From positions 1 through 12,558 of the forward strand of contig CANRIE010000014.1 in NCBI GenBank assembly GCA_947630585.1: a stretch of DNA of 12,558 nt, written 5' to 3'. Origin of the DNA: an uncultured Bacilli bacterium (GTDB lineage: Bacteria; Bacillota_I; Bacilli_A; RF39; UBA660). The notes beneath the pieces are model-generated. The model had not been told where the DNA came from. It ran no database searches and worked only from the letters and a program-made list of their open reading frames with translations. Each line of letters starts with the position of its first letter. Within the stretch, counting starts at the first letter, position 1. Position numbers and translations under genes: made by a program. Shown in pieces: positions 1 to 6,320 of the stretch.

Positions 1-107
1 AAAAAGAAAAATGGGCTCATGATAAAACTTTAAAGTATTTACAAGATATGAATATTTTAGGTTATAGTAAAAAAGAAATAATTAAATATTTGGAGGATGA
101 AAAATGA
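1..107 (+). CDS. C-terminal fragment of a probable GntR/YtrA-type regulator (5' end outside window)
   Basis: An open frame runs in from the left edge (codons in phase with base 3) and ends at the TGA at 105-107. About 34 residues are visible; they contain a helical tail with LQDMNILGYSKKEII and end in YLEDEK. This resembles the C-terminal effector helix of short YtrA-subfamily GntR repressors, where a phrase like 'LGYSKEEI' closes the protein. The GntR protein at 1997 ends in a comparable helix (NYNIDTKEII). The stop overlaps the ATG of the next ABC ATPase gene (ATGA), the same junction as between the second GntR and its ATPase. The DNA-binding domain is outside the window, so the family call rests on the tail and the context. 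Confidence 0.55.
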   Translation, partial: KEKWAHDKTLKYLQDMNILGYSKKEIIKYLEDEK

Positions 108-799
108 ATTTATTAGAAATTAAACATGTTACTAAAAAGTTTGATGACAAAATTATATTAAATGATATTAATTTAAAAATTAAACCAGGTAAAATCTATG
201 GTTTACTTGGCAAAAATGGAGCTGGTAAATCAACTTTAATTAAATTAATCAATGATTTATTAACAGTAAGTGAAGGAAGTATTCTTGTAAATGGTAAGGA
301 AATCGGCGTTGATAGTAAGAAAATAATTTCTTATTTACCAGAAAGAACCTATTTAGATAAAACTTTGACAGTTCAAGGTACTTTAGAATATTTTAGTTTA
401 TTCTATCAGGATTTTGATATAGAAAAAGCTAAAAAATTAGTTCAAGACTTAAATCTTGATTTAAATCAAAAGTTAAATAAAATGAGTAAAGGTATGCTTG
501 AAAAATTGCAATTAATTCTAGTTATGTCAAGAGAGTCTCTTTTATATATTTTAGATGAACCATTAGGTGGAGTTGATCCAGCAACCAGAGATTATATCCT
601 AGATACAATTTTAAATAATTTTAATGAAAAAGCAAGTATCATTATTTCAACCCATTTAATAAGTGATATTGAAAGAATATTAGATGAAGTAATTTTCATT
701 GATAAAGGGAAAATTGTCTTAACTATGGAAAGTGATAAATTAAGAGAAAAAGAAAAGGCTTCAATTGATGAAGTATTTAGGAGGATGTTTAAATGTTAG
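104..799 (+). CDS. ABC transporter ATP-binding protein (YtrB-like)
   Basis: A 231-residue cytoplasmic ATPase subunit that should power the membrane protein encoded next to it. Walker A is GKNGAGKST at residues 36-44. The signature is MSKGM at 127-131, the variant common in single-ATPase exporters of the YtrB/YxlF type instead of LSGGQ. Walker B is LLYILDEP at 146-153 with catalytic Glu152, followed by a D-loop GGVDP and the switch His184 (STHLIS). The Q-loop position reads YLPE, with Glu80 replacing Gln, as is frequent in this subgroup. The length is normal for a bare nucleotide-binding domain. A GGAGG at 92-96 lies 7 bases before the ATG. The start overlaps the upstream regulator stop (ATGA) and the end overlaps the permease start by 7 bases, so the genes are translationally coupled. 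The substrate cannot be read from the sequence; envelope-stress or peptide export is an inference from the module type. Confidence 0.93.
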   Translation: MNLLEIKHVTKKFDDKIILNDINLKIKPGKIYGLLGKNGAGKSTLIKLINDLLTVSEGSILVNGKEIGVDSKKIISYLPERTYLDKTLTVQGTLEYFSLFYQDFDIEKAKKLVQDLNLDLNQKLNKMSKGMLEKLQLILVMSRESLLYILDEPLGGVDPATRDYILDTILNNFNEKASIIISTHLISDIERILDEVIFIDKGKIVLTMESDKLREKEKASIDEVFRRMFKC

Positions 800-1587
800 G
801 TAAAGTTTTAAAATATGATTTAAAATATATTTATAAAATATTAGGAGTTTTTTATCTTTTAACTTTTGGAATGGCTATTTTAACAAGGATTCTATTAGGT
901 TTTGATAATTCAATGGTCATGCATATTCTAGGGTTAATATCAAGTGGAACTTTAATTGCTTTATTCTTTAATATTTTAATTAATAATTTCATGAGAATTT
1001 GGGTAAGATTTCGAAAGAATATCTATGGAGATGAAGCTTATTTAACTCATACTCTGCCAATTACTAAAGATACTATCTATAACTCTAAATTTCTTGCTTT
1101 ATTAATTACTACTTTAACTAGTTTCTTAGTTGCCGTATTAAGTATTTTAATTGCTTATTATAGTAAAGAAAATTTAAGTATTTTTAAAGATATAATTTTA
1201 GCTGAATTTCAAAATATGACTGGCTTTAATACTATTACTTTAATTATAGTCTTAATTGCCCTATTATTTTTTGAAATAGTTTTCATGGTTCAAATTGGTT
1301 ATACAGGTATGATACTTGGACATAAAGGAAATCATGGTAAAATTGCTAAATCAATTGGAATTGGCATTGGTATTTATTATTTAGTTAGTTTATTAAGTCT
1401 TCTCCTTTTATATATCATTGCCCTTTTTACTCCTAATTTAATGGATATGTTTATCTCTAATACTTTTTCTAGTCCTAACACATTTAAAGTTATCTTAATT
1501 GGATGTACAATTTATTATTTAATATTAATAATTGTTTTCTATTTTATTAATATTAAGAATTTGAAAGCAGGTGTTAATCTTGACTGA
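793..1587 (+). CDS. ABC-2 type membrane subunit
   Basis: A 264-residue integral membrane protein with about six hydrophobic segments, near residues 14-36, 43-66, 99-123, 147-175, 187-212 and 232-254. It has no separate signal peptide. Between the second and third segments lies a cytoplasmic loop with GDEAYLTHTLPITKDTIYNSK. The pattern 'GdEgYLt.TLP.s...l..SK' is typical of ABC-2 family permeases paired with YtrB-like ATPases. AGGAGG at 779-784 sits 8 bases before the ATG, inside the ATPase gene, and the two genes overlap by 7 bases. It probably forms a dimeric channel with two copies of the ATPase encoded at 104-799. The substrate is unknown. Confidence 0.85.
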   Translation: MLGKVLKYDLKYIYKILGVFYLLTFGMAILTRILLGFDNSMVMHILGLISSGTLIALFFNILINNFMRIWVRFRKNIYGDEAYLTHTLPITKDTIYNSKFLALLITTLTSFLVAVLSILIAYYSKENLSIFKDIILAEFQNMTGFNTITLIIVLIALLFFEIVFMVQIGYTGMILGHKGNHGKIAKSIGIGIGIYYLVSLLSLLLLYIIALFTPNLMDMFISNTFSSPNTFKVILIGCTIYYLILIIVFYFINIKNLKAGVNLD

Positions 1588-1933
1588 TATTAATGAGATT
1601 TTTAATAGGCTAGAAAAATCAAAATTTAGAAATAGTTTTCATTTAAAAGAAAAAGATGTTTTATATATTAAAGAAAAAGGACTTGATAAAATAGAAAGTC
1701 ATGCTTATGATTTTATTAAGAAAAGGCTTGCTCCTAAGATTATTTTAAATGATGGGAAACAGACTCCAATGCGAGGACATCCAGTTTTTATTGCTCAACA
1801 TGGAACAGCAACTTGTTGCAGGGGCTGTTTAGAAAAATGGCATCATATAAAAAAAGATAAAGAGTTAAGTGATATGGAAATTGATTACATTGTAAAGGTA
1901 ATCATGACATGGATTCAGAAAGAATTAAACTGA
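1580..1933 (+). CDS. DUF4186 family protein
   Basis: A small soluble protein that matches the DUF4186 family over its whole length. The conserved blocks are KSKFRNSFHL near residues 13-22, KRLAP at 48-52, NDGKQTPMRGHPVF at 57-70 and QHGTATCCRGCLEKWH at 73-88. The Cys79/Cys80/Cys83 cluster with neighbouring histidines suggests metal binding or redox chemistry, but no function is established that I can name. I place the start at TTG 1580 (117 residues) because AGGTG at 1569-1573 lies 6 bases upstream. A GTG at 1571 would add three residues but has no good ribosome site. Either start overlaps the permease stop, so the gene is coupled to the ABC module. Its 3' end contains one arm of the terminator. 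Confidence 0.85.
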   Translation: MTDINEIFNRLEKSKFRNSFHLKEKDVLYIKEKGLDKIESHAYDFIKKRLAPKIILNDGKQTPMRGHPVFIAQHGTATCCRGCLEKWHHIKKDKELSDMEIDYIVKVIMTWIQKELN

Positions 1934-1947
1934 ATCTTTTTTATTTT
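1911..1947 (+). terminator. Rho-independent terminator of the first ABC module
   Basis: GATTCAG (1912-1918) pairs with CTGAATC (1930-1936) around an 11-base loop and is followed by TTTTTTATTTTT-like sequence. The 5' arm lies in the last codons of the DUF4186 gene and the TGA stop is in the 3' arm. The loop is large and the stem only moderately strong. Confidence 0.6.
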
Positions 1948-1950
1948 TAC

Positions 1951-1979
1951 TTGACAAATGTTATATAGTGTTATATAGT
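1951..1979 (+). promoter_or_regulatory. Strong sigma-A type promoter of the second GntR-ABC module
   Basis: A perfect -35 TTGACA (1951-1956) and a -10 TATAGT (1974-1979) are separated by 17 bases. The start point should fall near 1986, only about 11 bases before the ATG of the GntR gene, so the Shine-Dalgarno sits at the very 5' end of the transcript. Confidence 0.82.
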
Positions 1980-1985
1980 GTATAT
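1961..1985 (+). promoter_or_regulatory. Candidate GntR operator: direct and inverted repeats over the -10 box
   Basis: TTATATAGTG occurs twice in tandem (1961-1970 and 1971-1980). ATATA-GTG-TATAT (1973-1985) forms an inverted repeat with a 3-base centre. The repeats cover the spacer, the -10 box and the expected start site. This is where an autoregulating YtrA-type repressor would block transcription. The assignment to the GntR protein encoded just downstream is inference. Confidence 0.5.
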
Positions 1986-1996
1986 GAGGTGATTAA

Positions 1997-2377
1997 ATGC
2001 AAATAATTATTAGTAATAGTAGCCCTACTCCTATTTATGAACAAATAAAAGATGAAATAATTGCTCAAATTAGAAATGGAGACTTAAAAGAAAACGAATC
2101 TTTACCATCAATTAGAGTTTTAGCTAAAGACATTAAAATTAGTATCATGACAATTAAAAAAGCTTATGATGAACTTGAAAAAGATGGGTATATCACCCAA
2201 GTTCAAGGAAAAGGCACTTATATTAAAAAACAAAATCAAGAATTAATAAGAGAAAATGCTAAACTTGAAATTGAAGATTATTTAGGAAAAGTTTTAGAGA
2301 TTGCTAGAAACTATAATATTGATACCAAAGAAATAATTACCTTAATTAAAATTTTAGATGGGAGCGATAATGAATGA
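1997..2377 (+). CDS. GntR family transcriptional regulator, YtrA subfamily
   Basis: A 126-residue repressor with an N-terminal GntR winged helix: PIYEQIKDEI (12-21), recognition region from LPSIRVLAKD (36-45) through MTIKKAYDELEKDG (51-64), and the wing GYITQVQGKGTYI (64-76). A short helical tail of about 45 residues follows instead of a large ligand-binding domain, which defines the YtrA subfamily. GAGGTGAT (1986-1993) lies just upstream of the ATG. The TGA stop overlaps the start of the ABC ATPase (ATGA). It probably represses its own operon through the repeats over the -10 box and releases them on an envelope-related signal. The inducer cannot be read from sequence. Confidence 0.92.
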   Translation: MQIIISNSSPTPIYEQIKDEIIAQIRNGDLKENESLPSIRVLAKDIKISIMTIKKAYDELEKDGYITQVQGKGTYIKKQNQELIRENAKLEIEDYLGKVLEIARNYNIDTKEIITLIKILDGSDNE

Positions 2378-3204
2378 AAAATGTAATTGAAATTAAGAAT
2401 TTAAAAAAGAAGTATGATAATTTTACTCTTGGACCAATAAATCTTAATATTCCAAGTGGTTTAGTAATTGGTTTAATTGGAGAAAATGGAGCTGGAAAAA
2501 CTACTTTACTTAAAGCTATTTTAAATATTATTAAAAGTGAAGGTGAAATTAAAACTATCCCTAATTCAGAGATTGGTGTTGTTTTAGATAATATGTTTTT
2601 TCCAGAAGTGTTAACCCCAAATAATATTAATACAATCATGAAAAGTATTTATGAGACTTGGGATAGTAAGTTATATTTTAAATACTTACAAGATTTTAAT
2701 TTAGATAGTAAACAAATTATTAAAAAAATGTCTAAAGGAATGCGAAAGAAACTTGAAATTATAACGGCCTTATCACATCAACCAAAACTCCTTATTTTAG
2801 ATGAAGCAACCAGTGGCCTTGATCCAATTGTAAGAAATGAAGTTTTAGAACTTTTCCAAGACTTTATTAAGGATGATGAACATTCCATAATATTTTCAAG
2901 TCATATTACAAGTGATTTAGAACATATTGCTGATAAAATAGTTTTTATTGATAAAGGACAGATTGTTTTAGATATTTTATCAGAAGAATTACTTGATAAT
3001 TATGGAATCTTGAAATGTAAAAAAGAAGAATTTAAAAAAATTACTAAAACTGATTATATTAGTTATAAAGAAAATAAATATAATTATGAATTATTAATTA
3101 AAGATAAAAAGAAAATTCATAAAAAATACCCTGATTTAGTTATTGATAAAATAACTTTAGAAGATTTAATGATTTTAATAATTAAAGGAGAAAAAGTATG
3201 TTAG
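2374..3204 (+). CDS. ABC transporter ATP-binding protein
   Basis: A 276-residue ATPase subunit. Walker A is GENGAGKTT (36-44), signature MSKGM (119-123), Walker B LLILDE (139-144) with catalytic Glu144, D-loop SGLDP (147-151) and switch His177 (SSHIT). The Q-loop position reads VVLDN with Asp72 in place of Gln. The 'MSKGMRKKL' signature is that of transporters controlled by YtrA-type regulators. After the ATPase domain there is a Lys-rich extension of about 60 residues (about 215-276), which makes it longer than the paralogue at 104-799. GGAG at 2361-2364 lies 9 bases before the ATG. The gene overlaps the GntR gene by 4 bases and the next membrane gene by 7. It should energise the permease at 3198. 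Confidence 0.93.
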   Translation: MKNVIEIKNLKKKYDNFTLGPINLNIPSGLVIGLIGENGAGKTTLLKAILNIIKSEGEIKTIPNSEIGVVLDNMFFPEVLTPNNINTIMKSIYETWDSKLYFKYLQDFNLDSKQIIKKMSKGMRKKLEIITALSHQPKLLILDEATSGLDPIVRNEVLELFQDFIKDDEHSIIFSSHITSDLEHIADKIVFIDKGQIVLDILSEELLDNYGILKCKKEEFKKITKTDYISYKENKYNYELLIKDKKKIHKKYPDLVIDKITLEDLMILIIKGEKVC

Positions 3205-3824
3205 GTTATATAAAGAAAGATTTATTAGTTATTGTAAATAATTTTAAAAGTTTAGGTTTGTTTTTTCTTGTTTATATAGTATTTGCTTTTGTTGAAAAGA
3301 TGGATGTTTCATTTCTTCCACCCTTCATTACATTTATGCTTGTTATAACTAGTTTTAATTATGATAATTATAATAACTATGATGCTTATGGAGTAACGCT
3401 TCCAAGTGGACGCCGAAATATAGTTTTAAGTAAGTATCTAGTATCAATTGGTCTTGTTATTATAGCAACTATTATTGCTTTAGGAATTAGTTTTTTAACT
3501 AGTTATTCTAATCCTGAATTTAACATGGAAATAACTCTTCTCACATCTTTAGCAACTACGCTTACCCTTATCTTCATTATTTCTATACTATTCCCATTTG
3601 TTTTTAAATTTGGAATTGAAAAAGCAAGAATTGGTATTCTAATTTTAGTCTTTGGTATTGCAATATTTGGTAGTTTAATAATTAAATTTATTAATTTAGA
3701 AAACATAGATTTAAATTTTTTAAATAGTTCTCTAACTCCTTATATAGTTACATTAATAATAATTATAATAACAATTCTATCTTATTTATTATCAAAAAGA
3801 ATTTATAAAAATAAAGAATTCTAG
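3198..3824 (+). CDS. ABC-2 type transporter permease (ABC2_membrane_5-like)
   Basis: A 208-residue protein with six predicted membrane segments, near residues 13-31, 38-52, 78-101, 113-139, 144-166 and 181-199. The motif TLPSGRRNIVLSKY (67-80) between segments 2 and 3 is the hallmark 'LP.sR..iV.sKY' of small ABC-2 membrane subunits found beside YtrA-type regulators. AGGAG (3186-3190) is 7 bases before the ATG, and the start overlaps the ATPase gene by 7 bases. It is the last gene of the operon; its stop lies inside the terminator stem. It is not similar enough by eye to the permease at 793 to call a recent duplicate. The substrate is unknown. Confidence 0.85.
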   Translation: MLGYIKKDLLVIVNNFKSLGLFFLVYIVFAFVEKMDVSFLPPFITFMLVITSFNYDNYNNYDAYGVTLPSGRRNIVLSKYLVSIGLVIIATIIALGISFLTSYSNPEFNMEITLLTSLATTLTLIFIISILFPFVFKFGIEKARIGILILVFGIAIFGSLIIKFINLENIDLNFLNSSLTPYIVTLIIIIITILSYLLSKRIYKNKEF

Positions 3825-3842
3825 GCTTAGCCTAGTTTTTTT
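3821..3842 (+). terminator. Rho-independent terminator of the GntR-ABC operon
   Basis: CTAGGC (3821-3826) and GCCTAG (3830-3835) form a perfect 6-bp stem with a TTA loop, followed by seven T. The permease stop codon TAG lies in the 5' arm. Confidence 0.85.
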
Positions 3843-3865
3843 ATCCAAAAATTTGCAATTACTTA

Positions 3866-3894
3866 TTGCCAAACTTTAATACTTATGTTAAACT
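3866..3894 (+). promoter_or_regulatory. Promoter of the tRNA-Glu gene
   Basis: TTGCCA (3866-3871) and TAAACT (3889-3894) are 17 bases apart, with a TG one base upstream of the -10 (extended -10). Transcription would begin near 3901, about 15 bases before the mature tRNA. The stretch 3843-3915 holds nothing else I can see. Confidence 0.6.
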
Positions 3895-3915
3895 AATAAT
3901 GAATTTCAAAGAAAT

Positions 3916-3991
3916 GGTCTGTTGGTGAAGTGGTTAACACATCACCCTCTCAAGGTGACATTCACGGGTTCAAACCCCGTACAGACTACCA
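3916..3991 (+). tRNA. tRNA-Glu (anticodon CTC)
   Basis: A full 76-base cloverleaf with encoded CCA. The acceptor stem GGTCTGT (3916-3922) pairs with ACAGACT (3981-3987), with a first G-U pair; discriminator A and CCA follow. The D arm is GTG/CAC with a GG-containing loop. The anticodon stem TCACC/GGTGA encloses the loop CTCTCAA with anticodon CTC at 3949-3951. The T arm ACGGG/CCCGT encloses TTCAAAC. The body closely resembles Bacillus tRNA-Glu in its D arm, T arm and acceptor. CTC reads GAG only, so a separate TTC tRNA must exist elsewhere to read GAA, the dominant Glu codon in this AT-rich genome. Confidence 0.95.
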
Positions 3992-4001
3992 AATAAAAAA
4001 T

Positions 4002-4023
4002 AACACCCTAAGGTGTTTTTTTA
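4002..4023 (+). terminator. Bidirectional terminator between tRNA-Glu and the minus-strand operon
   Basis: AACACC (4002-4007) pairs with GGTGTT (4012-4017) around a CTAA loop. On the plus strand a run of T follows. On the minus strand the hairpin is followed by ATTTTTTATTT. It can end both the tRNA transcript and the convergent gene whose stop lies at 4021-4023. Confidence 0.8.
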
Positions 4024-4413
4024 TTTTACTTTTACTTTTGTTTTAATTTTTAGATTAGAGAATTTCTCGTAAATACTTTGAAGATAAGCACTCTGATTTA
4101 TTATTTCTTTAACTCCTGTATAGATCTTTCTCTCATTATTTACCATAACTCTACTACCATAATACAAGCCATCTAAAGTAGGATTTAAAATAATTGAACC
4201 ATAATTATCATTATAAACAAAATATCTATTATCAGAATATTTATCCATAACTTGAAAATAATCACCATCTTCTAAATAAACTAAGCATGTGTAAAAACCA
4301 TCTCTTCCAATTTTAAGTATTTCTCCCTTCTCTTCTCCTTCTTTATATAAATTCATGAATAAATTATATAAATCTTGTAACTTTTGAAAAACTTCAGTTT
4401 CTAATTCTTCCAT
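4021..4413 (-). CDS. Uncharacterised 130-residue protein, last gene of the TPR operon
   Basis: I do not recognise this family. The protein is soluble and acidic at the N terminus (MEELETEVF), with a helical segment to about residue 30. A beta-rich, aromatic middle follows (YTCLVYLEDGDYF, 41-53; DNRYFVYNDNYGSI, 61-74), then a short helix and a basic tail KIKTKVKVK. No signal peptide or membrane segment is seen. I choose the ATG at 4411-4413 because GGAGG (minus strand, 4423-4419) lies 5 bases upstream. An in-frame ATG at 4429-4431 would add six residues but has no ribosome site and falls in a possible hairpin. The gene follows the 621-residue TPR gene by 40 bases with no promoter or terminator visible between them, so they are probably co-transcribed. 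The function is unknown. Confidence 0.7.
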   Translation of the reverse strand: MEELETEVFQKLQDLYNLFMNLYKEGEEKGEILKIGRDGFYTCLVYLEDGDYFQVMDKYSDNRYFVYNDNYGSIILNPTLDGLYYGSRVMVNNERKIYTGVKEIINQSAYLQSIYEKFSNLKIKTKVKVK

Positions 4414-4453
4414 AACTACCTCCAAATTCATTATAAATCTTTTTTTAATAAAT

Positions 4454-6319
4454 TTAAACTATTTTTTTAACTTTTTGTAATTCACTTTCTAAAGTTCTAA
4501 TCAAATTTCCATGATTATAGTTAGTTCCTTCTTCTAAAGCCATTATATCTGAAACTTTTAAATATTTAATAGCAACTTCTAAATTACCTAATTTTCTTTC
4601 TGCAAGTCCTATTAAAGCATATAAATTTGCTTTTGGATTGCCAATTATTTGTAATAATTCCCGTCCCTTTCTTACACATTCCGGATAATTACCTATTTTA
4701 TAGTTATCACTAATTCTTGTTATTTCCCCTTTTATATCTAAAGATGCAAATTTAGTTATCTTATGTCTTAAAATTATTTGTTTATTAAATTCAAAATAAA
4801 CTATATTAGGATGATGATATAAATACTTTTCAATATCAATATTTATATCATCAATAATAGCAATTCCATCTTGATAAGTCTCGTCTATTTTAACTAATAT
4901 AGATTCTTCAACCTGCTCTTCTTTAGTTTCAAATTGCTTCTTACTTACTTTTTCTTTTAAAGGAACCCCCGGAATCATTCTTTCAAATATATCAATAAGA
5001 GGATTTTCTTGTCCTAATTTATATGAATTTCTTAAAATATCTAAATATATTCTTGCTTCATCATAGTTTTTAATACTTAAAGCCTGATAAAACTTATTTA
5101 TATATTCTCCTACTTGATAATTATAAGTATCATCTTCAATAGATTCTAAAATATCTAAAACGTCATTTCTTTCTAATTTAATTAAATCAATTATCAAGAA
5201 CAAATATCTTTCTTGTCCTATTAATTTAAGATATTCTAACATTATATTTAAGATTCTATTTAAATCTTTAGTATTTAAAACTTCTAATAATTTATTTTTA
5301 AGTTCCCTCTGCCTTTTTATTTCATTTTCAATTTCTTCATTTTCTTTATCAATATCTGGTAATTCTTCGATTTCTACTTCCCTTATATCTGCAATTTTAT
5401 TAATTGCTTCAATATTATTAATTTTTTTATTAATTTCTCTTAATAGTAAAAATAAAATATTCTCACTTCTAATATAACCATTTGCTCTACAGTATTTCTC
5501 AACTAACTCTAAAGCCTTTTTATAATCTCGATTATAAATTGCTTCAAATGGCGTTTCAGAGTTTTCATTAATTATCTCAGGAATAATCATACTTTCTTCT
5601 AGTTCTAAAAGAACTTTGCATAATATTAAAGTATAAACTTCACTTTTACTTAATCGTCTTTCTAATTTTCTCTTTTCAAGATTAGCTATTAATAAATCAT
5701 ATTTTTTATTTCTTGCTAAATTAGTATCAAAGGTATAACTATTTTTAAAAATATTTATTATTTTACTTAATAATAAACTAACTATTTTATCATCATACCC
5801 TGATCTCTCAATTAATCTTTTTGCATCATTAAACTTATATTTATAGATTAACTCTCTAATCATATTAATACTTTCGTCATTATCTTGAATATCATCAAAT
5901 AAAACTTTTTTATTAGTATTAATAATTAAACTAAATAGAAATAAATAAAAATTATCATCATTATTCTTATCATCATAAACATTACAAAAATAATTATATG
6001 CTCCTTGATAATTATTTTCTAATATTAAAATATACATTAAATTAATATAACTCTCTTTAAACTCTAAACACTTAGAAAAACATATTTTAGCTTTCTTATT
6101 ATCTTTATTAATTAAACTTTTTCCATATGATAATAATCCTTTTTTATAAGTAAATTTATATCTTCTTCCCTTTAATATATCTAAAATATTTTTAAATTTA
6201 ACTTTTTCAATAATTCCATTATTAATAAGTTCTTTTATATTTAAATTATTTTCTTTTAGTAATTTACTTGTTAATTCATAATCTTTAATTACTAATTCAT
6301 ATAATATTTCTAAATTCAT
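4454..6319 (-). CDS. Large TPR-like helical-repeat protein of unknown function
   Basis: A 621-residue, almost entirely alpha-helical cytoplasmic protein with no signal peptide or membrane segment. Repeats of TPR type are visible near residues 58-92 (KKGLLSYGKSL, then KAKICFSKCLEF), about 258-290 and 405-432 (YQALSIKNYDEARIYLDILR). The clearest lie at 545-595, where NLYALIGLAERKLGNLEVAI is textbook TPR. An acidic, coiled-coil-like segment (about 312-345) and a charged linker (about 455-480) divide the helical blocks. TPR arrays bind other proteins or peptides, so a scaffold or sensor role is likely, but the partner is unknown. The ATG is one base after the stop of the upstream TPR gene, with GAGG 8 bases ahead inside that gene. 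Translation of the two is therefore coupled, which suggests that the products work together. It is very AT-rich and Lys/Asn/Ile-rich. Confidence 0.82.
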   Translation of the reverse strand: MNLEILYELVIKDYELTSKLLKENNLNIKELINNGIIEKVKFKNILDILKGRRYKFTYKKGLLSYGKSLINKDNKKAKICFSKCLEFKESYINLMYILILENNYQGAYNYFCNVYDDKNNDDNFYLFLFSLIINTNKKVLFDDIQDNDESINMIRELIYKYKFNDAKRLIERSGYDDKIVSLLLSKIINIFKNSYTFDTNLARNKKYDLLIANLEKRKLERRLSKSEVYTLILCKVLLELEESMIIPEIINENSETPFEAIYNRDYKKALELVEKYCRANGYIRSENILFLLLREINKKINNIEAINKIADIREVEIEELPDIDKENEEIENEIKRQRELKNKLLEVLNTKDLNRILNIMLEYLKLIGQERYLFLIIDLIKLERNDVLDILESIEDDTYNYQVGEYINKFYQALSIKNYDEARIYLDILRNSYKLGQENPLIDIFERMIPGVPLKEKVSKKQFETKEEQVEESILVKIDETYQDGIAIIDDINIDIEKYLYHHPNIVYFEFNKQIILRHKITKFASLDIKGEITRISDNYKIGNYPECVRKGRELLQIIGNPKANLYALIGLAERKLGNLEVAIKYLKVSDIMALEEGTNYNHGNLIRTLESELQKVKKIV

Positions 6320-6320
6320 T

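Noticed and set aside
2346..2639. Minus-strand open frame of 97 codons
   Set aside because: It lies antisense to the GntR and ABC ATPase genes, has no ribosome site and gives a low-complexity Ile/Leu/Pro-rich translation.
3503..3706. Minus-strand open frame of 67 codons
   Set aside because: It is antisense to the permease's membrane segments and is explained by their codon pattern.
4021..4431. Longer start for the small protein at ATG 4431
   Set aside because: It has no ribosome site, whereas GGAGG is correctly placed for ATG 4413.
4414..4455. The hairpin before the 130-residue gene as a terminator
   Set aside because: No T tract follows it on the minus strand; a ribosome site follows instead.
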